64,000 nt of DNA from Arion vulgaris (taxonomy: Eukaryota; Mollusca; Gastropoda; Stylommatophora; Arionidae). Numbering within the stretch: position 1 is the stretch's first letter; each line of letters starts with the position of its first letter. A program made the position numbers and the translations under genes. This document shows positions 44,101 to 48,063 of the stretch, piece after piece. The notes under the pieces are model-generated. The model worked only from the letters and a program-made list of their open reading frames with translations, ran no database searches and was not told the origin of the DNA. The DNA lies in contig CM036775.1 of NCBI GenBank assembly GCA_020796225.1, positions 10,090,671-10,154,670 of the forward strand, read 5' to 3'.

Positions 44101-46656
44101 TGCCGGTATGCCTTCTTCCATGAAGGTCTTCTCCAGCCCTTCGTGTCTTTATTTACTGCTAAGTATACACAACAAGATTTTTTAATAAAATATTTATGGA
44201 GTAGCTACCTAATTTATAGAGTAGCTATCTATTGTCGAATTTAAGCGGCATCGAGGGATGCGTTATCGGATGCATGGTGTTTGTTTGCAGTATTTTGGTA
44301 CTTAGGGGGGGACTGCCTAGAGTAGTTGATAGTAGCTCGGCCTGCTAGCTGTGAGACGCCTCATAGCTCGGGTTCGAACTTACTGTCCAGCATTTGTTCG
44401 AGTCCCTGGTCTTACTCAGGACGATAACGTGAGTACCTCTGAAGTCGGAGAAAATCTGCCTGTATGGCGAGGGAATACTAATTACGAGTACATTGAGCAC
44501 ATGGCTGCCAGTGTAAAGTAATTTACAATGTGCACGCTGCTGCCATTGTAAGAAATTGGAAAACGGATTTTCACGCAAAAATCAGTTTCAGAGATGAAAC
44601 TTCGTCTGAGTTGAAAGAAAAGAAAAAAAAAAAAAGTACTTAGGAGTTATGACCCTTGTCTGCGCATGTCTTCAAAAATCGCTCTGTGGTTTCCGTCTTA
44701 ACGCATCCTGGTCTTCGGAGACCATTAGGTCTTAGGAGGAGCACATATTCATTTTAATAGCAGCATATCTATCTCGCATTATTAGTCTACACCACTTGTC
44801 CCTTTATTTCTTGACTTCTCTTATTTTGACCACAGGCTAAACACAAGTCTGTATCAGTCAGGTATGCGACCTACTTACAGGTTGTGTGACCTACTTACAG
44901 GTGTGTAACCTATTTACAGGTGTGTGATCTACTTACAGGTTTAGCAAGAGCAATCAGTTTATAGAGAGTGGCATCTGAAGACAAAGGCTTCCCATCCTGG
45001 TCAACCTCCTGCCCAGTCATATTATAATACTTGAGCACCCTCTGGTTCTGCAGCTTCCTCATTGCCAGACTGGAGAAACTACTGAGCAACAAGCATGCCA
45101 GACTTGTTACCACACACCAGATGATACAAGCATAATAGGTATTGTGTATATCTCCAGTTCTGCCACTATCATCCACCACATCTTTGAGAATAAAACATCC
45201 TTTCACGAGACAGTATCCAAATATAAGGGGAAAAGACTGCACACATTGAAGCTATATATCGTTTCTGTTTCCAGCTGCTGCTGTTGTAATATTGGACTAT
45301 GATGATGATGATCTACACTGGAATCTTCTAGATTGTGTGTTGCATCCAGACACAGGATGGTGATCTGTTCCAGGTGATGGATGAGGTAGAGGTAAACAGG
45401 AAGTTTCAGCAAAGAAAGAACAGCTAAATCAAAGACGGAATGTTTGAATTCAAATTTGGCAATGTTATCGATGAAATATTTGGAGTCTCCGCCTGGTCAA
45501 AAGAAAATATAATCAGAATTAGATAGGTGCATGTGTGTGTGTGGGGAGGTGTCAGGTATTAGATGGGGTGTGTGTGTTGGGGAGGTAACAGCAGGTATTA
45601 GATGTGAGGGGGAGTGGGTAATGTCAGGTATCAGATGTGTGTATGTGTTATGTATGTGTGTATATGTGTAGGGGAGGTAATGCCAGGTATTAGATTTGTG
45701 TGTGTCAATGTTGGTGATAAGTTATAACTCTATGTTTCAATTGGAAAGGAAAAAAATAAAAGAGAGAGAGAGAGAGAGAAAAAGAGAGAGAAAAACTAAC
45801 CTGTATGCCAGAGAATGTAACAAGTAGTGTACTAATTATACATGTAATACTTTTCTTCTTACACTCCACATCGATCACTTGTAACTCTTTGTGATTTGTA
45901 TGCGATCCGAGCCAATGAGCAATTGTACGTTGTGCCAGTAATGCACCTACAAGTAGGCCGGCATATCCGATTTGTGCTAGGCTTTTATTTTTAGGAGCTT
46001 CCTAGACCCTATCTCAGTCGCTTTACGACATGCCTTGTACAGGGTGTTCAAGATAATAGCAGCCTGTGAATGGAGTCAATCTGGCATATATGTATGAAAA
46101 TGAGAAGTTTCAGTTATGACGTAGTATAGGTCAAGGTTATGTGACGGTATGTAATTGTAGTGCGGGAAGGGGCGATGAACAAATGTGATGTAAAACGAGC
46201 TAGTCAGAACCGGTTTAAATAGTACATAAACATAACGCGATAGATTATCTGGCAACTTTCGATTTGTCAATGGGGCTGCTTTAATCTTGAACACCCTGTA
46301 GTTCACAGTGTTACTATTCTTTGATTCCCATGCAAGCCCTGGCAACACACAGGTGAATAAATGTAATAGAACTCACCTGTAAGCCAAAGAATGATTGTGA
46401 CCAGAGAATCTAACAGAAGAACTCCTCGAAAGATGACACTGAATCGCAAATTTGGATACCAGTATCGTGAATGAACTGCCGAGGGAGAACAAGAAGAATC
46501 CATTCTTCCATTTAGAACATTTTCTGGCAACACTTCGCTATTGATGAGTGAGTCTGTGTACGTATGTAGTCTGACTCGACTGGTATCATTATCAGCATTT
46601 TCTAGTGGCTGCATCTTATAATCTTGGAGCCAGAAACAGAGAAACCACTAAATTCT
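14048..46656 (-). CDS. ABCB-family half-transporter gene (ABCB9/TAPL-like), 16 coding exons
   Basis: Whole-gene entry; exons are listed separately. The spliced product is about 892 residues: a four-helix TMD0 (residues 1-265), a six-helix ABC core (about 265-590) and one nucleotide-binding domain (590-815). The domain has Walker A GPSGGGKS (about 626), Q-loop in VSQEP (674), signature LSGGQ (729), Walker B LLLLDE with catalytic Glu (754), D-loop SALD (757) and H-loop His in IAHR (785), all intact. Half-transporters of this class act as dimers. ABCB9/TAPL moves peptides into lysosomes, and the TMD0 with an Asp in helix 1 and Lys in helices 2 and 3 recalls TAPL targeting helices. The core alone is also close to ABCB10, so substrate and membrane are inferred. 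The acidic C-terminal tail (EEEDDSDMD) is unlike vertebrate members. All junctions match in phase; the only defect is a one-base frame break in exon 2. Confidence 0.9.
14393..14755 (+). mobile_element. Chimeric SINE: S1 head, S3 body, GA-rich tail
   Basis: An S1 5' half (GGTTACCGGGGCCCAAATTT) runs to about 14520, then S3 body (CTGCCTTGCAGGTTGGCTGG, AGCACCAGAGCTCCAAATGG), then a unique tail ending GATCTGGTACATCAGTCTTT and GAGAGAGAGA. The same order recurs at 23565-23920. It lies in intron 15 of the ABC gene. Confidence 0.7.
14815..15605 (+). mobile_element. S2 SINE interrupted by a chimeric SINE
   Basis: The S2 head at 14815-14928 and tail at 15451-15605 are separated by an inserted element. 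CCCTAGTAAAT before and TCCTAGTAAAT after look like the target duplication. Confidence 0.7.
14929..15450 (-). mobile_element. Chimeric SINE copy 2: S1 head joined to LINE 3' tail
   Basis: Same structure and same junction as 8060-8581 (15338/15339). The minus strand of the LINE part encodes [19 protein letters not shown] and, in another frame, the degraded WPTYTS...[10 protein letters not shown] region of a LINE C-terminus. The (AAG)n end is at 14929. Confidence 0.7.
15790..16225 (-). mobile_element. SE SINE copy 2 with hairpin at its 5' end
   Basis: Minus-strand B-box-like CAGGTTCGCTCCC lies at about 16145-16157, with an A-box-like GTAGGGCGTTAGATAC about 40 bases upstream in the element. The body is homologous to 1-372. 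The 5' end is a perfect 14-bp inverted repeat, 16189-16202 with 16212-16225, around a 9-base loop. Confidence 0.6.
16264..16590 (+). mobile_element. SB SINE copy 1
   Basis: A-box TAGAGTAGTTG and B-box GGGTTCGAATCT. The body ends GAGATGAAACTTCGTCTGAG and a short A-run. ACTCTCTCTCT flanks it on both sides as target duplication. Other copies are at 37635, 39633 and 44305. Confidence 0.85.
16607..17300 (+). mobile_element. LINE C-terminal fragment preceded by an inverted LINE tail
   Basis: 16607-16698 is the reversed 3' end of the LINE family seen at 53873 and 63200 (GGTTGGGGCATAGGCCCTCA). From about 16700 the plus strand encodes [44 protein letters not shown] and the terminal [11 protein letters not shown] segment with stop at 17291-17293. 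It is intronic in the ABC gene and inactive. Confidence 0.7.
17341..17463 (-). CDS. ABC transporter exon 15 (D-loop, H-loop)
   Basis: 41 codons, phase 0 at both ends, donor GTGAGT. It encodes [12 protein letters not shown] and [18 protein letters not shown]. The H-loop His is present. The acceptor CAG is reached within a few bases by an 18-bp minisatellite. Confidence 0.95.
17466..17872. repeat. 18-bp minisatellite abutting the exon 15 acceptor
   Basis: Unit CAGACAAATGGTCAACAT, about 22 copies with variants. It begins within a few bases of the acceptor, so on the minus strand its units form the sequence where a branch point and pyrimidine tract are expected. It gives spurious open frames on both strands. 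Confidence 0.95.
17940..18195 (-). mobile_element. S2 SINE copy
   Basis: Reversed S2 with (AAG)n at the low end and head near 18190. The next element, an S1 in the same orientation, follows at once. Confidence 0.7.
18196..18450 (-). mobile_element. S1 SINE copy
   Basis: Reversed full-length S1. Together with 17940-18195 it forms a two-SINE unit that is repeated at 18535-19035. Confidence 0.75.
18535..19035 (-). mobile_element. S2 plus S1 tandem pair, second copy
   Basis: Reversed S2 (18535-18788) followed by reversed S1 (18789-19034). TACATGG occurs at the S2/S1 join and again after the S1 head, which suggests that S1 inserted at the S2 end with target duplication. Confidence 0.7.
19147..19317 (-). 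CDS. ABC transporter exon 14 (signature motif, Walker B)
   Basis: 57 codons, phase 0 both sides, acceptor CAG, donor GTGAGT. It carries [20 protein letters not shown], then [16 protein letters not shown] and LLLLDE. These are the ABC signature and Walker B with the catalytic glutamate. Confidence 0.97.
19466..19670 (-). mobile_element. SC SINE copy 2
   Basis: Reversed copy of the SC family. TATGATTATAAGT flanks it on both sides as a clear target duplication. Confidence 0.85.
19690..19955 (+). mobile_element. S2 SINE copy
   Basis: From GTGTGGTACTGGAGCTTGCA to GATATGGAGCGTTCAAAGAA, nearly full length with AAG-type tail. Confidence 0.7.
19985..20240 (-). mobile_element. SF SINE copy 2
   Basis: The minus strand matches the body of the SF copy at 11597-11822 (GGAGCTACGGAGTTTG; TGAGGTCAATTCTTCAGCTT). 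A B-box-like GAGTTTGAATCTGC lies at about 20168-20181. A 25-bp satellite begins where its 5' end is expected. Confidence 0.6.
20240..20757. repeat. 25-bp minisatellite resembling a tRNA A-box
   Basis: Unit CACTCTAACCACTTGCCTAC plus ATCAT, with variants. Read on the minus strand each unit contains TAGGCAAGTGGTTAGAG, very like the A-box region of tRNA-derived SINEs. It ends 33 bases from exon 13. Confidence 0.9.
20790..20923 (-). CDS. ABC transporter exon 13 (Q-loop)
   Basis: 134 bases, starting in phase 1, donor GTTAGA. It encodes [11 protein letters not shown], the Q-loop [11 protein letters not shown] and [13 protein letters not shown]. Confidence 0.95.
20944..21445 (-). mobile_element. LINE 3' end with (ATT)n tail
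   Basis: The minus strand encodes [33 protein letters not shown] and KRGRPKEP; the 3' end is GCCCTATGTAA... then ATTATTATT. Longer or shorter copies lie at 30231-30786, 47385-47605 and 51280-51340 (minus) and 37285-38200 (plus). Confidence 0.75.
21446..21900 (+). mobile_element. LINE extreme C-terminal region, degraded
   Basis: Plus-strand translation gives scattered blocks (TEHILQ-like around [12 protein letters not shown], then [16 protein letters not shown] and a stop) typical of the Cys/His C-terminus of some LINEs, also seen reversed at 28350-28790. Confidence 0.5.
21930..22145. repeat. Imperfect tandem repeat of about 65-70 bp, three units
   Basis: ACATGTGGGTCGAGATCTCC recurs with small changes at about 21960, 22025 and 22090, each followed by a CATAGA(A/G)CAGG motif. 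Confidence 0.6.
22250..22376 (-). CDS. ABC transporter exon 12 (Walker A)
   Basis: 127 bases, phase 0 start and phase 1 end, acceptor TTTCAG, donor GTGAG. It encodes [15 protein letters not shown], the Walker A loop GPSGGGKS, and [13 protein letters not shown]. Confidence 0.97.
22435..22665 (-). repeat. Dispersed repeat shared with 53600-53770
   Basis: Minus-strand EKTEHTTRT...LTLIMYAP matches the plus-strand EKTEHATGPTLIMYAP at about 53670. It is probably a fragment of a mobile-element 5' region or ORF; identity unknown. Confidence 0.45.
22690..23090 (-). mobile_element. LINE 3' tail element (no S1 head)
   Basis: About 400 bp. The minus strand reads [37 protein letters not shown]: the C-terminal Cys region of a non-LTR ORF. 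Discrete copies also lie at 8060, 14929 and 52203. Confidence 0.7.
23091..23185. repeat. (TA)n microsatellite
   Basis: Almost pure TA dinucleotides for about 95 bases. Confidence 0.98.
23565..23920 (+). mobile_element. Chimeric SINE: S1 head, S3 body, GA-rich tail, copy 2
   Basis: Starts GCCCGAGTGGTTACCGGGCC; the switch to S3 is at about 23700 (CTGCTGCCTTGCAGGACGGC). It ends GATCTGGTACATCGGTCTTT then GAGAGAG, the same architecture as 14393-14755. Confidence 0.75.
23921..25204 (+). mobile_element. GC-richer dispersed segment, probably a LINE 5'/ORF1 region
   Basis: The segment around 24360-24450 (GTGCATCCAGTGACCAAACG, CACGTGGGGCGAAGCTCGAA) is shared with the reversed block at 62465-62790, so it is repetitive. 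Internally AAACTG(C)CC-type stretches recur at about 24620, 24710 and 24760. No long conserved frame is visible; the 313-residue minus-strand frame over it has no recognisable domain. Confidence 0.4.
25205..25375 (+). mobile_element. S3 SINE fragment
   Basis: GGATAAGCAACTGGGCTCCA through GTTTATATATCACAATGAGA and an AAGAAGAAGAAG end match the S3 3' half. Confidence 0.6.
25376..25640 (+). mobile_element. LINE C-terminal fragment
   Basis: Same sequence as 54890-55200 and reversed 43935-44155. It begins where the AAG run of S3 ends and is only the last part of the ORF plus the 3' end. Confidence 0.65.
25727..25980 (+). mobile_element. S1 SINE copy
   Basis: Full-length, from CCCGAGTGGTTACCGGGGCC to GTAAAGAACGAACGTGAAGA and AAG units. 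Confidence 0.8.
26032..26093 (-). CDS. ABC transporter exon 11
   Basis: 62 bases, acceptor TTTTCAG, donor GTAAGT. It encodes [20 protein letters not shown], the aromatic A-loop segment (Tyr of FTYPSRP) at the start of the nucleotide-binding domain. Confidence 0.95.
26670..27111. mobile_element. hAT-type MITE, 442 bp
   Basis: Ends CAGCGTTCCCAAAG and, reversed, CATAGATTCCCAAAC; perfect 8-bp duplication ATGTAGCC at 26662-26669 and 27112-27119. No coding. A related element lies at 47025-47875. Confidence 0.8.
27317..27413 (-). CDS. ABC transporter exon 10
   Basis: 97 bases, acceptor TTTCAG, donor GTAGGT. It encodes [18 protein letters not shown] and VLSSLSG, the linker between the last transmembrane helix and the nucleotide-binding domain. 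Confidence 0.93.
27550..27835 (+). mobile_element. SA SINE copy 3 with target duplication
   Basis: The A-box region reads TAGCGTAGGTTG (one extra G); B-box GGTTCAACTCC. TTTCACAT flanks both ends. Confidence 0.85.
28067..28314 (-). mobile_element. S1 SINE copy
   Basis: Reversed full-length S1, CTTCTTCTTTGCG at the low end. Confidence 0.75.
28350..28800 (-). mobile_element. LINE C-terminal region with AAG tail
   Basis: The minus strand gives [13 protein letters not shown] then ATCGHTQST and [12 protein letters not shown] in broken frames. Joined by eye, it is the Cys/His C-terminal module (HILQ-CP-like) followed by a stop and an (AAG)n tail at 28357-28372. Confidence 0.55.
28934..29180 (+). 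mobile_element. S1 SINE copy
   Basis: Plus-strand S1 ending in AAG units at 29170-29182. Confidence 0.75.
29259..29332 (-). CDS. ABC transporter exon 9 (transmembrane helix)
   Basis: 74 bases, acceptor TTTCAG, donor GTTAGT. It encodes [20 protein letters not shown] then DFMQ, the last core helix and the coupling segment. Confidence 0.93.
29340..29935. repeat. Degenerate tandem repeat, about 20-30 bp unit
   Basis: Variants of CCCACATGACCTTGAGATAT recur throughout. The array starts 8 bases past the exon 9 boundary. Confidence 0.8.
30060..30188 (-). CDS. ABC transporter exon 8
   Basis: 129 bases, acceptor TTTTAG, donor GTGAGT, phase 1 at both ends. It encodes [20 protein letters not shown], then [20 protein letters not shown]. 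Confidence 0.95.
30231..30786 (-). mobile_element. LINE C-terminal fragment with (ATT)n tail
   Basis: An intact frame of 173 codons on the minus strand reads [31 protein letters not shown] and [18 protein letters not shown]. It is the best preserved copy of this tail family. Confidence 0.8.
30840..31925. repeat. 25-bp minisatellite split by a LINE fragment
   Basis: Unit TGGTCAGCAGAAAAATAATG plus TTCTA at 30840-30920 and 31490-31925. The middle is the LINE fragment listed next. Confidence 0.9.
30921..31489 (-). mobile_element. LINE C-terminal fragment in the 25-bp array
   Basis: The minus strand matches 36010-36320 and 55340-55635. Motifs [16 protein letters not shown] and [14 protein letters not shown] are visible in the latter copy and frame-broken here. 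This copy extends further upstream in the ORF. Confidence 0.7.
31965..32135 (+). mobile_element. Diverged S1/S3-like SINE fragment
   Basis: TTGAAATTTGGATGTGCCTG, CCCATTCTTGGTCCAAACCA and CAAATAGTGGTTAACTTGGT follow the S1 order but are strongly diverged. Confidence 0.45.
32155..32345 (-). mobile_element. SC SINE copy 3 with target duplication
   Basis: Reversed SC copy with a poly-T start. AACTTCATTTT flanks both sides. It ends just before exon 7. Confidence 0.85.
32371..32559 (-). CDS. ABC transporter exon 7
   Basis: 189 bases, acceptor TTCCAG, donor GTATAC. It encodes [20 protein letters not shown] and [20 protein letters not shown], the core region with the conserved (A)EE...RTVRSF segment. 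Confidence 0.96.
32632..33030. repeat. 15-bp minisatellite
   Basis: Unit CTAGGACAAGCAGAG or CTAGGACAAGCAGAT, about 27 copies. It starts 73 bases past the exon 7 acceptor. Confidence 0.95.
33160..33736. repeat. 37-bp minisatellite abutting the exon 6 donor
   Basis: Unit GTATGGTACTTGAGGGAACT plus AGTAGAACAAATGTACT. The last unit ends about 6 bases from the exon boundary, inside the donor context. Confidence 0.93.
33742..33877 (-). CDS. ABC transporter exon 6 (transmembrane helices)
   Basis: 136 bases, acceptor TTCCAG, donor GTAGGC. It encodes [40 protein letters not shown] and GAMQY. Confidence 0.95.
33905..34575. repeat. 23-bp minisatellite
   Basis: Unit CATGACACAGTCTGAAACAC plus ACA, about 29 copies, starting 28 bases past the exon 6 acceptor. 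Open frames of about 220 codons in all minus frames are repeat artefacts. Confidence 0.95.
34580..34722 (+). mobile_element. S2 SINE 3' half
   Basis: GCAGAAATCGGATGTGCTGG to GATATGGAGCGTTCGAAGAA with AAG end. Confidence 0.65.
35165..35414 (-). mobile_element. S1 SINE copy
   Basis: Reversed S1 from CTTCTTCTTTGCGTTCG to CCACTCGGGC, full length. Confidence 0.75.
35428..35648 (+). mobile_element. S3 SINE copy
   Basis: CTGCCTTGTAGGTCGGCTGG through TGTTTATATATCACATTAGA to GAAGAAGAAGAAG, full length. Confidence 0.7.
35904..35964 (-). CDS. ABC transporter exon 5
   Basis: 61 bases, acceptor TTCTAG, donor GTAAGT. The split codon from exon 4 gives Arg, so the product reads [31 protein letters not shown] is a hallmark of ABCB half-transporters. 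Confidence 0.95.
36010..36320 (-). mobile_element. LINE C-terminal fragment
   Basis: Same 3' end as 30921-31489 and 55340-55635, beginning GTTAGTTTGTTCCTTTCGTG on the plus strand. Confidence 0.7.
36357..36612 (-). mobile_element. S1 SINE copy
   Basis: Reversed S1. GGTAAGTTGTAT on both sides (36342 and 36613) is the target duplication. Confidence 0.8.
36785..37030 (-). mobile_element. S2 SINE copy
   Basis: Reversed full-length S2, CTTCTTCGAATGCTTCATAT to TTGCGAGCCCCGG. Confidence 0.7.
37031..37284 (-). mobile_element. Possible tRNA-derived SINE head
   Basis: Minus strand of 37120-37045: A-box-like TATGGCTAAGTGGTTTAG and B-box-like GGATTTGAACTT, spaced as in tRNA-derived SINEs. The body is not recognised, and the rest of the stretch shows nothing. 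Confidence 0.4.
37285..38200 (+). mobile_element. LINE (ATT-tail family) C-terminal fragment split by SB SINE
   Basis: Plus-strand homologue of 30231-30786 with many stops ([12 protein letters not shown] is still readable near 37408). An SB SINE sits at 37635-37967, and part of the LINE next to it looks duplicated (ATGTCTGGTCA at 37511 and 37587). Confidence 0.7.
37635..37967 (+). mobile_element. SB SINE copy 2 with target duplication
   Basis: Full length, A-run of about 18. GGGAGAAGATGG flanks both sides. Confidence 0.9.
38209..38383 (-). CDS. ABC transporter exon 4
   Basis: 175 bases, acceptor AACAG, donor GTAAAA. It encodes [40 protein letters not shown] and [12 protein letters not shown]: the conserved GQR...RLR..LF and QE..FFD core motifs. 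Confidence 0.96.
38425..38880. repeat. Two diverged copies of a 130-bp segment, then an S3-like fragment
   Basis: GGCCCAAATATATGG and a GTTGCAAAGTA motif occur twice (about 38485-38540 and 38600-38655). From 38740 to 38870 the order (GTTCTTGGCAAAGACTGTTT, ATATATCACAATATGAATGA) is that of S1/S3 3' ends. Confidence 0.5.
38885..39600 (+). mobile_element. LINE RNase H domain remnant
   Basis: The plus strand reads [16 protein letters not shown] near 38915 (first catalytic Asp) and later [20 protein letters not shown] (39216-39275), the His...Asp end of RNase H. Stops and a frameshift lie between. A trailing [13 protein letters not shown] resembles the LINE Cys/His C-terminus. It belongs to an RNase H-bearing non-LTR element. 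Confidence 0.75.
39633..39970 (+). mobile_element. SB SINE copy 3 with target duplication
   Basis: Full length. ATATTTACAGACGG flanks both sides. The right flank is the 3' end of a reversed LINE. Confidence 0.9.
39985..40475 (-). mobile_element. LINE C-terminal fragment
   Basis: The minus strand reads [20 protein letters not shown] and [15 protein letters not shown], the same family as the fragment inside the hAT element (4735-5240). 40480-40750 shows nothing recognisable. Confidence 0.75.
40757..40868 (-). CDS. ABC transporter exon 3
   Basis: 112 bases, acceptor TTACAG, donor GTAAGT. It encodes [20 protein letters not shown] and [17 protein letters not shown], the first core transmembrane helix. 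Confidence 0.94.
41096..43430. repeat. 60-bp minisatellite, about 39 units, open in frame on both strands
   Basis: Unit CAAGCATGCCCGTTCTCTCA, TTACCTCAAACACCTGCATG, TCTATGACAGTAGATCTATA (three consecutive 20-base parts). The first seven units and those near 42370-42600 are near identical; units at 41560-42360 and 42600-43270 carry many one-base deletions. It lies in ABC intron 2. The 60-bp period keeps frames open, giving 20-residue peptide repeats that are not genes. Confidence 0.97.
43562..43850 (+). mobile_element. SA SINE copy 4
   Basis: Family body recognisable (TTCAATTGGGTACCAGTAAA, CATCGTGTGCCGACGGTCAA), more diverged than 952 or 27550. Confidence 0.7.
43935..44155 (-). mobile_element. 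LINE C-terminal fragment
   Basis: Reversed homologue of 25376-25640 and 54890-55200 (TAGCTTGTCCTGAGCAGAAC; TACATCCTGAATCCATCTAC). 44156-44304 is AT-rich and unassigned. Confidence 0.65.
44305..44636 (+). mobile_element. SB SINE copy 4 with target duplication
   Basis: Full length; GTACTTAGG flanks both ends. 44637-44869 shows nothing recognisable. Confidence 0.88.
44870..44938 (-). repeat. Four tandem 5' splice sites at the start of ABC intron 2
   Basis: On the minus strand ACCT|GTAAGTAG occurs at the exon boundary (G at 44936) and again at 44898 and 44878, with GTAAATAG at 44917. Spacings are 19, 19 and 20 bases. All are good donor matches. Confidence 0.85.
44937..45492 (-). CDS. ABC transporter exon 2 (TMD0 helices 2-4), frame break inside
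   Basis: Acceptor GACCAG and donor GTAAGT. The first frame reads [20 protein letters not shown] and [20 protein letters not shown], the second [17 protein letters not shown], then [20 protein letters not shown] and [16 protein letters not shown]. The frames meet at a C4 run (45227-45230, GGGG on plus); one more C would join them as a single helix like human ABCB9 helix 3. Alternatives are a tiny intron of about 80 bases or real gene damage. I favour a sequencing indel because all other exons are intact. His and Gln runs lie between helices 2 and 3. Confidence 0.8.
45520..45800. repeat. TG-rich imperfect tandem repeat and (GA)n microsatellite
   Basis: GGGGAGGT(A)A...CAGGTATTAGATGTG recurs about four times, followed by (GA)n at 45762-45800. 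Confidence 0.8.
45860..46330 (-). mobile_element. S2 SINE interrupted by a mariner-like MITE
   Basis: Reversed S2 at 45860-46037 (CATCGATCACTTG to GACATGCCTTG) resumes at 46301 (GTTCACAGTGTTACTATTCT). Confidence 0.7.
46040..46298. mobile_element. Mariner-like MITE, 259 bp, TA target duplication
   Basis: Ends CAGGGTGTTCAAGATAATAG and, reversed, CAGGGTGTTCAAGATTAAAG, with TA on both sides (46038-46039, 46299-46300). No coding. Confidence 0.85.
46377..46614 (-). CDS. ABC transporter exon 1 (start codon, TMD0 helix 1)
   Basis: ATG at 46614-46612 is preceded in frame by a TAG 36 bases upstream (46648-46650), so no earlier in-frame start exists in this exon. It encodes a soluble N-terminus of about 55 residues, then [20 protein letters not shown], the first helix with an Asp where human ABCB9 has one. 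Donor GTGAGT. A possible 3' splice site (TTTTTTTCAG) at 46657 suggests an upstream 5' UTR exon, and no promoter could be placed. Confidence 0.9.
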
Positions 46657-46749
46657 GAAAAAAATACACAGAAAAAAATCATGTTAAATATTTATTTCCG
46701 ATCCCATTCACTTAAATAGTAGCCTCTCTTTTAATCTTTTATTTTTGGT

Positions 46750-46835
46750 TACGAGTCTACAAGTAGGCCAGCACATCCGATTTCTGCAATGCTCGTTATT
46801 TACTAAGGTAGCTTTCCTAGGCCTCTACCTCAGTC
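46750..46835 (-). mobile_element. S2 SINE fragment
   Basis: TCTACAAGTAGGCCAGCACA through CTAGGCCTCTACCTCAGTC, reversed. Confidence 0.55.
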
Positions 46836-46849
46836 CTCCATCGCTGAAG

Positions 46850-47024
46850 TCTTGATCTGCCTAGTCTGGTACATGTCATTCAAGTCAATTCCGTCAATCC
46901 CAAGTCTGATCTATATTCTAATTCATTCGAGTATAATATATTTATATTTTATATATATATGTCTAACTACTAAGTCAAGTCAACCACGTCTGATCTCAAA
47001 CATTCAAATCTGATCTATCTAGCT
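46850..47024. repeat. Degenerate GTCTGATCTATCTA-type repeat, left block
   Basis: AGTCTGATCTAT, ACGTCTGATCTCAAACATTC and AAATCTGATCTATCTAGCT recur at about 20-40 base intervals. A similar block is at 51505-51650, on the other side of the P-type transposase. Confidence 0.5.
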
Positions 47025-47875
47025 CATAGATTCCCAAACTTTTTCAACCCACCGCCCACTTTGTAGGACATGAAATGAAAATCGTGGCATATCCCAAAGG
47101 ACGTAGCCATCAACCACAGTAAACAAGTCGTTGATTTTCTAGGCACCACTTATACGTTCAGTAGTTTGCCATTGCTTTCTGAACGGGTGGCGCCATCGTC
47201 CTTTTGTTAAAATCAACGGAAACGATTTGCAAGCAAACTGTCCGCAGCGTGATTCGAACTCAGAACGTCGGGTTCGAGTCACTAACCCCTAGCACAGACG
47301 CACATAAACTTTGTAGGATATAAACTTTGTAATGCCCTCCCCATTATAACAGTTTGCCAAACGTCCCCTCCCCCCACCCATATATAATAATAATAATAAT
47401 TCCTCTCATATCGTATACGTTACATAGGGCCTGAAAGCAATTTCTCCATACCGATCTATCCTGGCAACTCCTCAATCTCCTCCTTGGAACAGAGATCGAT
47501 ATTTCCTGCCTCTCTCAGCAAAGTTCGTTTCAGGGTTTCCTTAGGTCGACCTCTCTTTCTTGAACCCTTTGCATCCCACTTCAATGCCTGCTTTGATATT
47601 CCACATATATATACATAATCTATTTTCACTTTGACATAAATTGATATATATTTCTGTCATACATGGTCAATTTTCAAATTATTATATGCATGAAATAGAA
47701 AATTGATGAAAAAATGGATAGTGTAAGATGAACATAAGATGAATTAAAATATAGAATTCAAATTGTTAATGATTATTCAATCGCAAAATCACGAAAAAAC
47801 TCCCCAACTGCTTCTGAACCCACTATCGCACTCATGGAAGACTTCAGTGCCAACTGTGGGCGTTACCCATCCATG
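47025..47875. mobile_element. hAT-like element related to the MITE at 26670
   Basis: Starts CATAGATTCCCAAACTTTTT, with inner sequence shared with 26670-27111 (ACCGCCCACTTTG; CAATCGCAAAATCACG; CTTCTGAACCCACTATC). Flanks ATCTAGCT and ATCTAGCC match 7 of 8. It contains tRNA-like or SINE sequence at about 47180-47310 and a LINE tail at 47385-47605. Confidence 0.6.
47385..47605 (-). mobile_element. LINE (ATT)n 3' tail copy
   Basis: ATAATAATAATAATTCCTCT then the family 3' end to GCCTGCTTTGATATTC. Confidence 0.7.
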
Positions 47876-48063
47876 ATCTAGCCACGGCTTTCTCTATTCA
47901 AGGCTTCCGGACCAATATTAGTCACGTGACAATTCAAGGCCCATGAATCTACAACAGAAGTCAGTTTAAACACCAGGTTAGAAAGGACTTGTAATTCTGC
48001 CCAAATTTCGCTATTCTTGTGGATTTATGTGTGTTCTTATTCTTATGTGAAGGATTATTAATT

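Noticed and set aside
14048..46656. ABCB10 (mitochondrial) as a firm identity for the ABC gene
   Set aside because: The core resembles ABCB10, but the four-helix TMD0 and absence of an obvious mitochondrial presequence fit ABCB9/TAPL better; no gene symbol is assigned.
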